DNA of 23,502 nucleotides. Source: an uncultured Oscillospiraceae bacterium. GTDB taxonomy: Bacteria; Bacillota_A; Clostridia; Oscillospirales; Oscillospiraceae. Position numbers and translations under genes: made by a program. Position 1 is the first letter of the stretch, and each line of letters opens with the position of its first letter. Positions 16,888 through 22,973 of this stretch are shown here, one piece after another. The stretch is taken from contig CAKTZK010000014.1 in NCBI GenBank assembly GCA_934635515.1, forward strand, positions 1-23,502. Direction: 5' to 3'. Under the pieces are notes generated by a model that had not been told where the DNA came from, made no database searches, and saw nothing but the letters and a program-made list of their open reading frames with translations.

Positions 16888-17208
16888 CTAAAAAATTACC
16901 ACCAGAAGCATTTTAAACTGCTCCTTGCCGAATACGGCGTGGGGATGCTTGGCCGGCATAACGATGGACTCGCCCTGGTGCAGCTCGTATTCCACGCCGT
17001 CAATGGTAATGCGTCCCGCACCGTCCAGACAGGTGACAAAAGCGTCTCCGCCGGACTCGTGGGTGCTGATCTCCTCGCCCTTGTCAAAGGAAAAGAGCGT
17101 TACACTCACGGCGTCATTTTGCACCAGGGTACGGCTCACTACCTGACCGGGCTGATACTGGATCTGCTCCCGCAGCGTCAAAACTTCTGAAAAGGCGATG
17201 TTCTTCAT
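16888..17208 (-). CDS. Single-domain cupin protein
   Basis: This 106-residue protein is a one-domain cupin beta-barrel. It has THESGGDAF with His50, the LDGAGRITIDG turn, and GESIVMPAKHPHAV with His88 and His90, candidate metal ligands. The classical HxH of cupin motif 1 is reduced to a single histidine, so metal binding and enzymatic activity are uncertain. Small cupins of this kind are common in anaerobic Firmicutes, with sensor or isomerase-like roles that are not settled. I took the ATG at 17208 because AGGAGG lies 11 bases upstream and the cupin sequence begins there. The frame stays open to 17322, but those bases contain the promoter. Cotranscribed with the ferredoxin. Confidence 0.85.
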   Translation of the reverse strand: MKNIAFSEVLTLREQIQYQPGQVVSRTLVQNDAVSVTLFSFDKGEEISTHESGGDAFVTCLDGAGRITIDGVEYELHQGESIVMPAKHPHAVFGKEQFKMLLVVIF

Positions 17209-17278
17209 CCTGGATATTTCCTCCTGTCGGCACGCATCATGTGCAGTATTTGCCAGTATGCGGTGAATTATTCTTATA

Positions 17279-17307
17279 ATTATACTGCAAGTTGGGTCTA
17301 TTGTATA
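17279..17307 (-). promoter_or_regulatory. Probable sigma-A promoter of the cupin-ferredoxin operon
   Basis: On the minus strand TATACA (17302-17307), a 17-base spacer and a perfect TATAAT (17279-17284) lie about 70 bases upstream of the cupin start, in an AT-rich stretch directly behind the terminator of the preceding gene. Confidence 0.6.
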
Positions 17308-17320
17308 TTGTAAATGCAAC

Positions 17321-17356
17321 AAAAAGCCGATGGATACGCATATCCATCGGCTTTTT
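17321..17356 (-). terminator. Strong intrinsic terminator of the cysteine-rich protein gene
   Basis: A5-GCCGATGGATA (17321-17336) pairs perfectly with 17341-17356 (TATCCATCGGC-T5) around the loop CGCA. Both ends are A/T tracts. It starts 2 bases after the stop codon of the minus-strand gene at 17359. Confidence 0.9.
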
Positions 17357-17358
17357 TG

Positions 17359-18186
17359 TCAGTGACAGGCGCAGTAGCTGCGTGTGCCGTTATAGTCGTG
17401 GGGCATTTCCACCGTGTTGGGCGGGAAAAACTCGTTGATGGGGAAGCAGACGTTTTTAAACAGTCCGCAGGGGTCCTCCGGGTCGCCGCCGCTGCACTCG
17501 GTCTGAGGGATGCAGTAGTCGTAGGCGGGGATCAGGAGCTGGGTGTCCCGCTCCAGCCGAACCAGGGAAAACTGCCCCAGCGTCACAAAGTATCGCCGCG
17601 TACCCGTAGGTTCCAGCACCAGCGGACTTGCAAAAGCCGCCTCGATGGCTGCCGGGATCTCCGATACATTGCCCTCGCATACCCCTGCCGCCGTGCAGTC
17701 CTCCACAATACGGGTGTCCAGCACAATGGGGTCTACAGCCTCCACCACAGCGGTGGGCAGATTGGTCTGGGGTGTGATGCTCTCAATAGCCGTGTCGGAG
17801 GAGAAAGTTTTTGCGCTTCCCTCGCTGCCAAAGAGGATGCAGCGCTTGTCGAACACGCACAAGCCCTCCACCTCAGTGGAGCGGGGCGTGCCCGTGCCTA
17901 CCTGCAATGTTACGCGGTAGAAAAAGCGCATATCAATGGAGTAAAATCCCCGGTTAAAGGTCACCGGCTCCACGTCCGTATACACGTACAGCAGCTCTGC
18001 GCAACCGCCTTTGATGATCTGCGCCCCGCTCAAAACCTCCTGCGCCGCTTGGGTGGGATAGAACCGCAGATCCTCGATGCAGTCTTTGTCTCTGCAGGAA
18101 TCATAGATCTTCTTCGTGTGAATACATACGGATTCCCTTACGCTGCTCAGATCGCAGACCGGGCCCGGCATTCCGTTTTCAGGCAT
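17359..18186 (-). CDS. Conserved cysteine-rich protein, possible spore-envelope protein
   Basis: I do not recognise a named family. I remember similar unnamed proteins in sporulating Clostridia sharing YDSCRDKDCIEDLR near the N-terminus, a central DVEPVTFNRGFYSIDM segment and ILFGSEG. The 275-residue protein has 15 cysteines, several paired or clustered (31/36; the C-terminal CAC), no signal peptide and no membrane segment. High cysteine content without export signals is typical of spore coat and crust proteins assembled in the mother cell and cross-linked later; that role is inference. AGGAGG (minus, 18195-18200) lies eight bases upstream of the ATG. A CATACACT box further upstream resembles mother-cell sigma-E/sigma-K promoters, and the spoIIIA operon is nearby. 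The stop codon is followed at once by a strong terminator, so it is a single-gene transcript. Confidence 0.8.
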   Translation of the reverse strand: MPENGMPGPVCDLSSVRESVCIHTKKIYDSCRDKDCIEDLRFYPTQAAQEVLSGAQIIKGGCAELLYVYTDVEPVTFNRGFYSIDMRFFYRVTLQVGTGTPRSTEVEGLCVFDKRCILFGSEGSAKTFSSDTAIESITPQTNLPTAVVEAVDPIVLDTRIVEDCTAAGVCEGNVSEIPAAIEAAFASPLVLEPTGTRRYFVTLGQFSLVRLERDTQLLIPAYDYCIPQTECSGGDPEDPCGLFKNVCFPINEFFPPNTVEMPHDYNGTRSYCACH

Positions 18187-18231
18187 CCAGATAACCTCCT
18201 ATTAAGTACTGAAAGAAGCCTCTTTCACTCC

Positions 18232-18259
18232 AGTGTATGCAGCGGGTCTGGGGGTGTGT
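18232..18259 (-). promoter_or_regulatory. Candidate mother-cell (sigma-E or sigma-K) promoter of the cysteine-rich gene
   Basis: On the minus strand CATACACT (18232-18239) matches the sigma-E -10 consensus (CATACAMT) completely and the sigma-K -10 (CATAnnnTA) nearly. An AC dinucleotide 16 bases upstream fits the short sigma-K -35; no good sigma-E -35 is present. The leader would be about 39 bases. Confidence 0.45.
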
Positions 18260-18288
18260 GCCCGAGGCGGCCCGTCGTCAAATTTCGC

Positions 18289-18317
18289 TGTACAAATGCC
18301 CCACAATGCCGTATAAT
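18289..18317 (+). promoter_or_regulatory. Probable sigma-A promoter of the DUF4364 gene
   Basis: TGTACA (18289-18294), a 17-base spacer and a perfect TATAAT (18312-18317) lie 25 bases before the start codon, with AAAAGGAGG between. Confidence 0.6.
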
Positions 18318-18342
18318 ACACAGTAGAAAAGGAGGCGAGGGA

Positions 18343-18867
18343 ATGGACGCTTCATTCATCCATGATAAGCTGGAGATCAAATTTCTGATTCTGTATATTG
18401 CTGCCCGGGTGTCCCGGCCCATCCCTGCGGAGGGGATGCAGGAGCTGACCATGTGCGACAGTGGGATCGACTATTTTTCCTTTTCCGAATGTCTCAGCGA
18501 CCTGGTCCAGACGGAGCACCTGACTCTTTCTCCCGACGGCCTTTACGCCATCACCCCCAAGGGCCTGCGCAACAGCGAGATCTGTGAGAGCAGCCTGCCC
18601 ATGTCCGTTCGATTGCTGACGGATCGCAACGTGGAGGCGTATAACCAGATGCTCCTGCGCAAGGAGCAGGTCCAGGCCAAGGTGACCCCCCGGGAAAACG
18701 GTACCTTTACCGTTACCCTGCACTTCAGCGACGATGTGGACGAGCTGATGCACCTGGAGCTGATGGCCGCCACCGAGGAGCTGGCCAGGTCCCTGGCAGA
18801 CCGCTTCCAAAAGAATCCCGAGCAGGTCTATTCCAGCCTGATGGACACCCTGTTTTCAAAAGAATAA
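18343..18867 (+). CDS. DUF4364 family protein
   Basis: This 174-residue protein matches the DUF4364 family of Clostridia as I remember it: an N-terminal winged-helix-like region (about 5-85, with KLEIKFLILYIAARV and LYAITPKGL) and a C-terminal alpha/beta region containing TPRENGTFTVTLHF. Members are thought to be DNA-binding regulators, but no target is known to me. The ATG is preceded by AAAAGGAGG (18327-18335) at seven bases; the open frame continues far upstream only as an antisense shadow of the cysteine-rich gene. It has its own promoter and a strong terminator, so it is probably independent of the spoIIIA operon behind it. Confidence 0.85.
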   Translation: MDASFIHDKLEIKFLILYIAARVSRPIPAEGMQELTMCDSGIDYFSFSECLSDLVQTEHLTLSPDGLYAITPKGLRNSEICESSLPMSVRLLTDRNVEAYNQMLLRKEQVQAKVTPRENGTFTVTLHFSDDVDELMHLELMAATEELARSLADRFQKNPEQVYSSLMDTLFSKE

Positions 18868-18875
18868 CCTGAACC

Positions 18876-18910
18876 TATCCCCGTGCTTTCCGGCACGGGG
18901 ATATTTTTTT
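18876..18910 (+). terminator. Strong intrinsic terminator after the DUF4364 gene
   Basis: TATCCCCGTGC (18876-18886) pairs perfectly with GCACGGGGATA (18893-18903) around a 6-base loop, followed by seven T. It starts 9 bases after the stop codon and ends exactly where the sigma-E promoter of spoIIIA begins. Confidence 0.95.
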
Positions 18911-18939
18911 GCATAAAAGCGGACAGCCCCTCATACAGT
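18911..18939 (+). promoter_or_regulatory. Sigma-E promoter of the spoIIIA operon
   Basis: GCATAAA (18911-18917), a 14-base spacer and CATACAGT (18932-18939) match the sigma-E consensus (KMATATT, 14-15 bases, CATACAMT) at 5 of 7 and 7 of 8 positions. In B. subtilis this operon is transcribed by sigma-E in the mother cell during engulfment, so both position and sequence agree. Confidence 0.75.
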
Positions 18940-18951
18940 GGATTAGCTAAG

Positions 18952-18960
18952 AAAAGGAGG
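18952..18960 (+). promoter_or_regulatory. Ribosome binding site that selects a TTG start for spoIIIAA
   Basis: AAAAGGAGG ends one base before an in-frame GTG (18962) and 10 bases before an in-frame TTG (18971). The spacing excludes the GTG and supports the TTG. Confidence 0.7.
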
Positions 18961-18970
18961 CGTGATCCCA

Positions 18971-19885
18971 TTGGCGGAGTCCTATTCCATCAGTCAATAT
19001 GAGCAGGCGGCGCGGCTGCTGCCTGTGCGTTTTCAGCGTATAGCTCTGCATATTCCCGACTGGCAGAAGGAGCAGGCGGAGGAGCTTCGCCTGCGCGCAG
19101 GCCATCCCATGACCGTACTCCTGCCCCAGGGGGAGCAGAGCCTTGCTTCGGAGACGGTGGTGACCCAGGGGGATCTGGAGCTGCTGTGCGATACCGTCAC
19201 GGGATATTCCCGCTATACGGCCTCGGAGACCATGGCCCGGGGATACATAACGGCAAGGGGCGGCTTTCGGGTGGGCCTATGCGGTACGGTGGTGCTGCAG
19301 GAGGGGAAGAGCATCAATCTGCGCAATCTCTCCTCCGCCTGTGTCCGTATCGCCCGGGAGATCCCGGGTCTGGCCCAGGACCTGGCTCCCCAGCTGTTCC
19401 AAAATGGCCGCTTTTGCAGCACCCTTATCATCGCCCCGCCGGGCCTGGGCAAGACCACCCTGCTGCGGGATCTGGTGCGCTGCCTCTCCGACGGCACGGA
19501 GATCCTCCCGGCCCATCGGGTGTCCCTGGTGGACGAGCGGGGAGAGGTGGCCGTGATGCTGGACGGCACCCCTCAGATGGAGGTGGGATGTCACACGGAT
19601 GTGATGGATGCCTGCCCCAAATCCGTGGCCATTCCCATGCTCCTGCGCTCGGCCAACCCCCAGATCATCGCCGTGGACGAGATCACCCAGCCCCGGGACC
19701 TGGCTGCCATGGAGGAGGCCGCCTACTGCGGTGTGCGCTTCTTGGCCACCATCCACGCAGACGGGCCCTCGGACCTGGCCAAAAGGCCTCTGCTGCAAAA
19801 AATGCAAAAAATGCGCCTGTTTGAAAAGTCTGTCACCATCCGTATGACGGACAGGCACCGCTGCTACAGCGTGGGGGATTTATGA
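18971..19885 (+). CDS. spoIIIAA: Stage III sporulation protein AA (ATPase)
   Basis: SpoIIIAA is a secretion-type ATPase thought to power the SpoIIIA-SpoIIQ channel that links mother cell and forespore. The 304-residue product has Walker A APPGLGKT at 155-162, an SLVDERGE segment and Walker B IIAVDE at 232-237 followed by ITQPRD, as in related VirB11/PilT-like ATPases. The N-terminal third is the family-specific domain. The chosen start is TTG, because the ribosome binding site is too close to the upstream GTG. First gene of the operon; its stop overlaps spoIIIAB by 4 bases. Confidence 0.95.
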   Translation: MAESYSISQYEQAARLLPVRFQRIALHIPDWQKEQAEELRLRAGHPMTVLLPQGEQSLASETVVTQGDLELLCDTVTGYSRYTASETMARGYITARGGFRVGLCGTVVLQEGKSINLRNLSSACVRIAREIPGLAQDLAPQLFQNGRFCSTLIIAPPGLGKTTLLRDLVRCLSDGTEILPAHRVSLVDERGEVAVMLDGTPQMEVGCHTDVMDACPKSVAIPMLLRSANPQIIAVDEITQPRDLAAMEEAAYCGVRFLATIHADGPSDLAKRPLLQKMQKMRLFEKSVTIRMTDRHRCYSVGDL

Positions 19886-20367
19886 TGGGGAAGCTGCTGG
19901 GCGCCCTGCTGATCTGCGGGGCGGGGGCTCTGTTTCTCCTGCTGAAAGGCCGGCAGAGCCGGGCGGAGCTGCGCTTTACCGCGGATATGGCGGCGGCCCT
20001 GGAGCAGATGGAGACATCCGTTCGCTTCCGCCGTCTGCCTGTTCCGGAGCTTTTGCGGGAGCAGTCAAGAAGGGGAGACTGCGGCCTATACTTTGACCAA
20101 GCGCGTATGATGCTGAAAAGCGGTTTGCCTTTACAGGAATCCTGGGTGCAGGCTGTGGGTAATATCCCCTGGCAGCGGCCCCGGGAGGTACTGCTTACTC
20201 TGGAGTGGGGAGGCGATACGCAGCGCCTGTGCGCCAATTTGCAGCGCTGCGGAGAGGAAATGCGTTCACTGGGTAGGGAAATGCTTACCCTCCGGCGGGA
20301 AAAGCAGAAGCTGACCCTGGCGCTTACAGCCTCTGCCTGCGGTTTCCTGGTCATTCTCTTACTGTAA
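19882..20367 (+). CDS. spoIIIAB: Stage III sporulation protein AB
   Basis: SpoIIIAB resembles type II secretion GspF-like membrane proteins and is a mother-cell membrane part of the SpoIIIA complex. The 161-residue protein has one hydrophobic helix at each end (about 4-21 and 144-161). The helical middle includes METSVRFRRLPVPELL and a predicted coiled region near the C-terminus (GREMLTLRREKQKL). The ATG overlaps the spoIIIAA stop codon, and only a poor GGGGGA lies upstream, so translation is probably coupled. An ATG one codon further on is equally possible. Confidence 0.93.
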   Translation: MMGKLLGALLICGAGALFLLLKGRQSRAELRFTADMAAALEQMETSVRFRRLPVPELLREQSRRGDCGLYFDQARMMLKSGLPLQESWVQAVGNIPWQRPREVLLTLEWGGDTQRLCANLQRCGEEMRSLGREMLTLRREKQKLTLALTASACGFLVILLL

Positions 20368-20376
20368 GGAGTTTAC

Positions 20377-20571
20377 ATGAACGTCGATCTGATTTTCAAG
20401 ATAGCCGCCGTGGGTATCCTGGTGGCGGTGCTGAATCTGGTGCTGGTCCGCAGCGGGCGGGAGGAGCAGGCCATGATGACCACGTTGGCCGGGCTGGTGG
20501 TGGTGCTGATGATGCTGGTCCAGCAGATCAGCGACCTGTTCGACCTGATCAAGTCTTTGTTTTCGCTGTAA
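20377..20571 (+). CDS. spoIIIAC: Stage III sporulation protein AC
   Basis: This 64-residue integral membrane protein has two hydrophobic helices (about 5-24 and 34-52) around a charged RSGREEQ loop, the normal size and layout of SpoIIIAC. It is part of the mother-cell membrane section of the SpoIIIA channel complex. TAAGGAG (20365-20371) overlaps the spoIIIAB stop and sets the start. Five bases separate it from spoIIIAD. Confidence 0.95.
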   Translation: MNVDLIFKIAAVGILVAVLNLVLVRSGREEQAMMTTLAGLVVVLMMLVQQISDLFDLIKSLFSL

Positions 20572-20576
20572 ATTTT

Positions 20577-20901
20577 ATGGAAACGATAGGAAAGATCGCA
20601 GCCCTGTGCCTGGTCGGTGTGGTGCTTACACTGCTGCTGCAAAAAAGGCACCCGGAGCTGGCCCTCCTGCTGGCCCTTGCCACCTGCGCCGTTGTGCTGG
20701 CATACAGCCTGACGGGGATGCGGACCATTCTGGCGCTGCTGGAACAGATGGCCCAGGCCGGTGGACTGACCGAGGATCTGCTGGAGCCCCTGGTCAAAAC
20801 CGTCGGCGGCCGTGGTGGAAACGGCCGGTGCCTTCAGCGCCATAGTGGTTTCCCTGCCGCTTTTTGCCTCCGTGTGGGAGCTTATCAGGGGGATGCTGTG
20901 A
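20577..20901 (+). pseudogene. spoIIIAD: Stage III sporulation protein AD, internally deleted and frameshifted
   Basis: Codons 1-77 (20577-20807) encode a normal SpoIIIAD N-terminus with two hydrophobic helices, ending in LEPLVKTVG. The normal C-terminus, AAVVETAGAF followed by SAIVVSLPLF and ELIRGML, is present but in a different frame, from 20806 to the TGA at 20899-20901. SpoIIIAD proteins are usually about 128-133 residues; 77 plus 31 leaves about 20-21 residues missing. These are the conserved core that in B. subtilis reads GIAYIAEFGAQLTKDAGQGAI. The span start-to-stop leaves remainder 1 when divided by three, so the loss would be 62 or 65 bases. In the zero frame, translation runs through 31 unrelated residues into spoIIIAE, giving one open frame 20577-21983. 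No Shine-Dalgarno is visible; coupling to spoIIIAC is likely. It may be a true deletion or an assembly error. Confidence 0.85.
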
Positions 20902-21983
20902 TGGGGAAGAGAGGTCTTATTGTTATCCTTCTGCTTTGGTGCCTTGTCCCGGTCTATGGCAGTCAGATCCCCCGGGAGGTCACCGACGCCATTCCGGACA
21001 GCGCTCGTTCTCTGCTTGATGATACTGACAAGGCAGAAGACTTTACAACTCTCAATGACGGCCTATCCACGCTTTGGGAGCGTACCTGCAAGCTCTTGGC
21101 GTCCACCGTGCAGGAGAGCCTGGGCGGCGTGATCCTGATTTTGTCGGCGGTGCTGCTGTGCGCCATAGCGGAGGACTGCTTTCACCCCCTGGCCGGGGGA
21201 AAGCTGCTGGACCCGGTGCCGTTGGTGGGCACGCTGGTCATTCTCCTGGCCGTAGGCAGCAATATGAAAAATCTGATGGGCCTGGGCACGGAGACCATAG
21301 AGGAACTGAATGTTTTCTCCAAGGCGCTGCTGCCCACTCTCTCCGCGGCCACCGCCGCCGGCGGGGGCGCGGTCTCCGCCGGGGTGCGTCAGGTGGCCAC
21401 GGTGTTTTTCTCCGACCTCCTTATGAGCCTGATCCACAGCCTGCTTTTTCCTCTGGTCTGGGTCTATGTTGCTCTTTCCGCTGCGGACGTCATCCTCCCG
21501 GCGGGCCGTCTGGGCGGCATTGCCCAGGGCCTGAAAAAGGCCGTCACCTGGGTCCTCTCCGGCGGACTGATGCTCTTTACGGGGTATCTCTCTCTTTCCG
21601 GGGCCTTTGCCTCTTCTGCCGACGGCCTTACCCTCCGCATGGCCCGCTCGGCCATTGGCACCGCCATTCCCGTTGTAGGCGGCATTATATCCGATGCCGC
21701 CGATACGATCTTGGCCGGAGCCGGGGTCCTGCGGCAGTCACTGGGCGTTCTGGGCACGCTTACGATCCTGGCGGTGTGTATCCTTCCGTTTTTGAAGCTG
21801 GGCGTGCAGTATCTGCTGCTGAAGCTGTCGGCTTTTTTTGCCGCCGCCGTTGCACCGGAGCCGCTGGTCAAGCTGCTTTCCGCGCTGAGCAGCGCCTTCG
21901 GCCTGGTGCTGGGCATGACCGGTGCCGCCGCGCTGCTGCTGCTGATCTCCATAGCCTCGTCTGTGATGGTGGTGTATGTATGA
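20901..21983 (+). CDS. spoIIIAE: Stage III sporulation protein AE
   Basis: SpoIIIAE is a polytopic membrane protein of the mother-cell side of the SpoIIIA complex. The 360-residue protein begins with a signal-peptide-like stretch (GLIVILLLWCLVPVYGSQ), then a charged extracytoplasmic segment (PREVTDAIPDSARSLLDD), then six or more hydrophobic segments with the family's GGGAVSAG and IGTAIPVVGGIISDA motifs. The ATG overlaps the original spoIIIAD stop codon by one base (TGATG). AGGGGGA (20887-20893) lies upstream at normal spacing, so it can still be made separately. Because of the spoIIIAD deletion its frame is also open upstream to 20577. Its stop overlaps spoIIIAF (ATGA). Confidence 0.94.
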   Translation: MGKRGLIVILLLWCLVPVYGSQIPREVTDAIPDSARSLLDDTDKAEDFTTLNDGLSTLWERTCKLLASTVQESLGGVILILSAVLLCAIAEDCFHPLAGGKLLDPVPLVGTLVILLAVGSNMKNLMGLGTETIEELNVFSKALLPTLSAATAAGGGAVSAGVRQVATVFFSDLLMSLIHSLLFPLVWVYVALSAADVILPAGRLGGIAQGLKKAVTWVLSGGLMLFTGYLSLSGAFASSADGLTLRMARSAIGTAIPVVGGIISDAADTILAGAGVLRQSLGVLGTLTILAVCILPFLKLGVQYLLLKLSAFFAAAVAPEPLVKLLSALSSAFGLVLGMTGAAALLLLISIASSVMVVYV

Positions 21984-22459
21984 TAGACGCTTTTCGTATA
22001 TGGCTCATAGGGCTTATGTCCGCCGCGGCGATCCTTACGGTCCTCTCGGCTCTGACACCCGAGGGCAGCGTGAAAAGGATCGCCGGCATTACCGGGGGTC
22101 TGGTGCTGCTGCTCACCCTCCTGCGGGGACTGGTCCGGCTGGACCTTGGCAGTATCCGCCTTTCCTACGACAGCTGCGCCGACCGCATCAACCGTCAGAT
22201 CGAGTCCTATCAGGATAAAAGCCGCACCCAGCTGGAATCACTCATAGCCCAGCGCACCGCCGCATATATATCGGAACAGGCACGATCCTTCGGACTGAAC
22301 TGCACGCCCGGCGTGCAAACACGGTGGACGGCGGACAATATCCCTGTTCCGGACAGCGTCACCATGGATATTCCGTTTCACGCAGAGCTTTCAAAGTGTA
22401 TGGAAAACGACTTAGGAATCGATGCCGCCAAGCAGATCTGGTCGGCCTCAGAAGGGTAA
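21980..22459 (+). CDS. spoIIIAF: Stage III sporulation protein AF
   Basis: This 159-residue membrane protein has two N-terminal hydrophobic helices (about 5-25 and 37-51) and a soluble C-terminal domain containing RINRQIESYQDKSRTQLESLIAQ-like helical sequence, as in SpoIIIAF, a part of the SpoIIIA channel complex. The ATG overlaps the spoIIIAE stop codon, with only a poor GGTGG upstream, so coupled translation is likely. It is somewhat shorter than the Bacillus protein. spoIIIAG starts 5 bases later. Confidence 0.92.
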   Translation: MIDAFRIWLIGLMSAAAILTVLSALTPEGSVKRIAGITGGLVLLLTLLRGLVRLDLGSIRLSYDSCADRINRQIESYQDKSRTQLESLIAQRTAAYISEQARSFGLNCTPGVQTRWTADNIPVPDSVTMDIPFHAELSKCMENDLGIDAAKQIWSASEG

Positions 22460-22464
22460 AAAAT

Positions 22465-22959
22465 ATGGGAAAGGTAAGATGGAGCGAGCTATGGAAAAAG
22501 TACAAATTCATTCTGCTGGTGGTGCTGGTGGGCGTGATACTGATGCTGCTCCCGGTGTCCTCCGCAGCGGAAAAGGCGGCGGAAAGCGACTTGCAGATGC
22601 CCCAGGAGACATTCGACCTGGAAGCGGTCCAGAAGCGCATGGAGGATATTCTGGGCAAGATAGATGGCGTTGGGAAGCTCCAGCTGATGCTTACGCTGCA
22701 AAGCGGGACTCGCCTGACCCTGGCCGAGGATACCCAGCGGGATCAGGACCGGACAGACCGGGAGACCGTGACGCTGAGCCGGGGCAGCGGCAGCCAGGAG
22801 GTGGTCATCACAAACCGTTTTTATCCGGTCTATCAGGGCGCGGTGGTGGTGTGTCAGGGCGCCGACAGCAGCGCCGTTCGCCTGGCCGTAACAGAAACCG
22901 TGCAGGCGCTGACCGGACTGACATCGGATCGGATCCGGGTCGTAAAATGGACGTCGTGA
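22465..22959 (+). CDS. spoIIIAG: Stage III sporulation protein AG
   Basis: SpoIIIAG forms a large oligomeric ring in the space between mother cell and forespore membranes. The 164-residue protein has one membrane helix (about 13-31, FILLVVLVGVILMLLPV) and an extracytoplasmic ring-building domain. That domain contains KRMEDILGKIDGVGKLQLMLTL and a C-terminal part ending TGLTSDRIRVVKW. Between them is a charged insertion (about 89-105) matching the beta-triangle region seen in SpoIIIAG. AGAAGGG lies 8 bases upstream of the ATG. Confidence 0.94.
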   Translation: MGKVRWSELWKKYKFILLVVLVGVILMLLPVSSAAEKAAESDLQMPQETFDLEAVQKRMEDILGKIDGVGKLQLMLTLQSGTRLTLAEDTQRDQDRTDRETVTLSRGSGSQEVVITNRFYPVYQGAVVVCQGADSSAVRLAVTETVQALTGLTSDRIRVVKWTS

Positions 22960-22973
22960 CAGGAGGGCACAAA

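Noticed and set aside
18962..18970. GTG at 18962 as the start of spoIIIAA
   Set aside because: The ribosome binding site ends one base before it, too close for initiation; the TTG at 18971 has normal spacing.
20790..20901. Programmed ribosomal frameshift in spoIIIAD
   Set aside because: No convincing slippery heptamer with a downstream stimulator is visible at the frame change. More decisively, shifting frame would not restore the roughly 20 missing conserved residues, so a deletion is needed.
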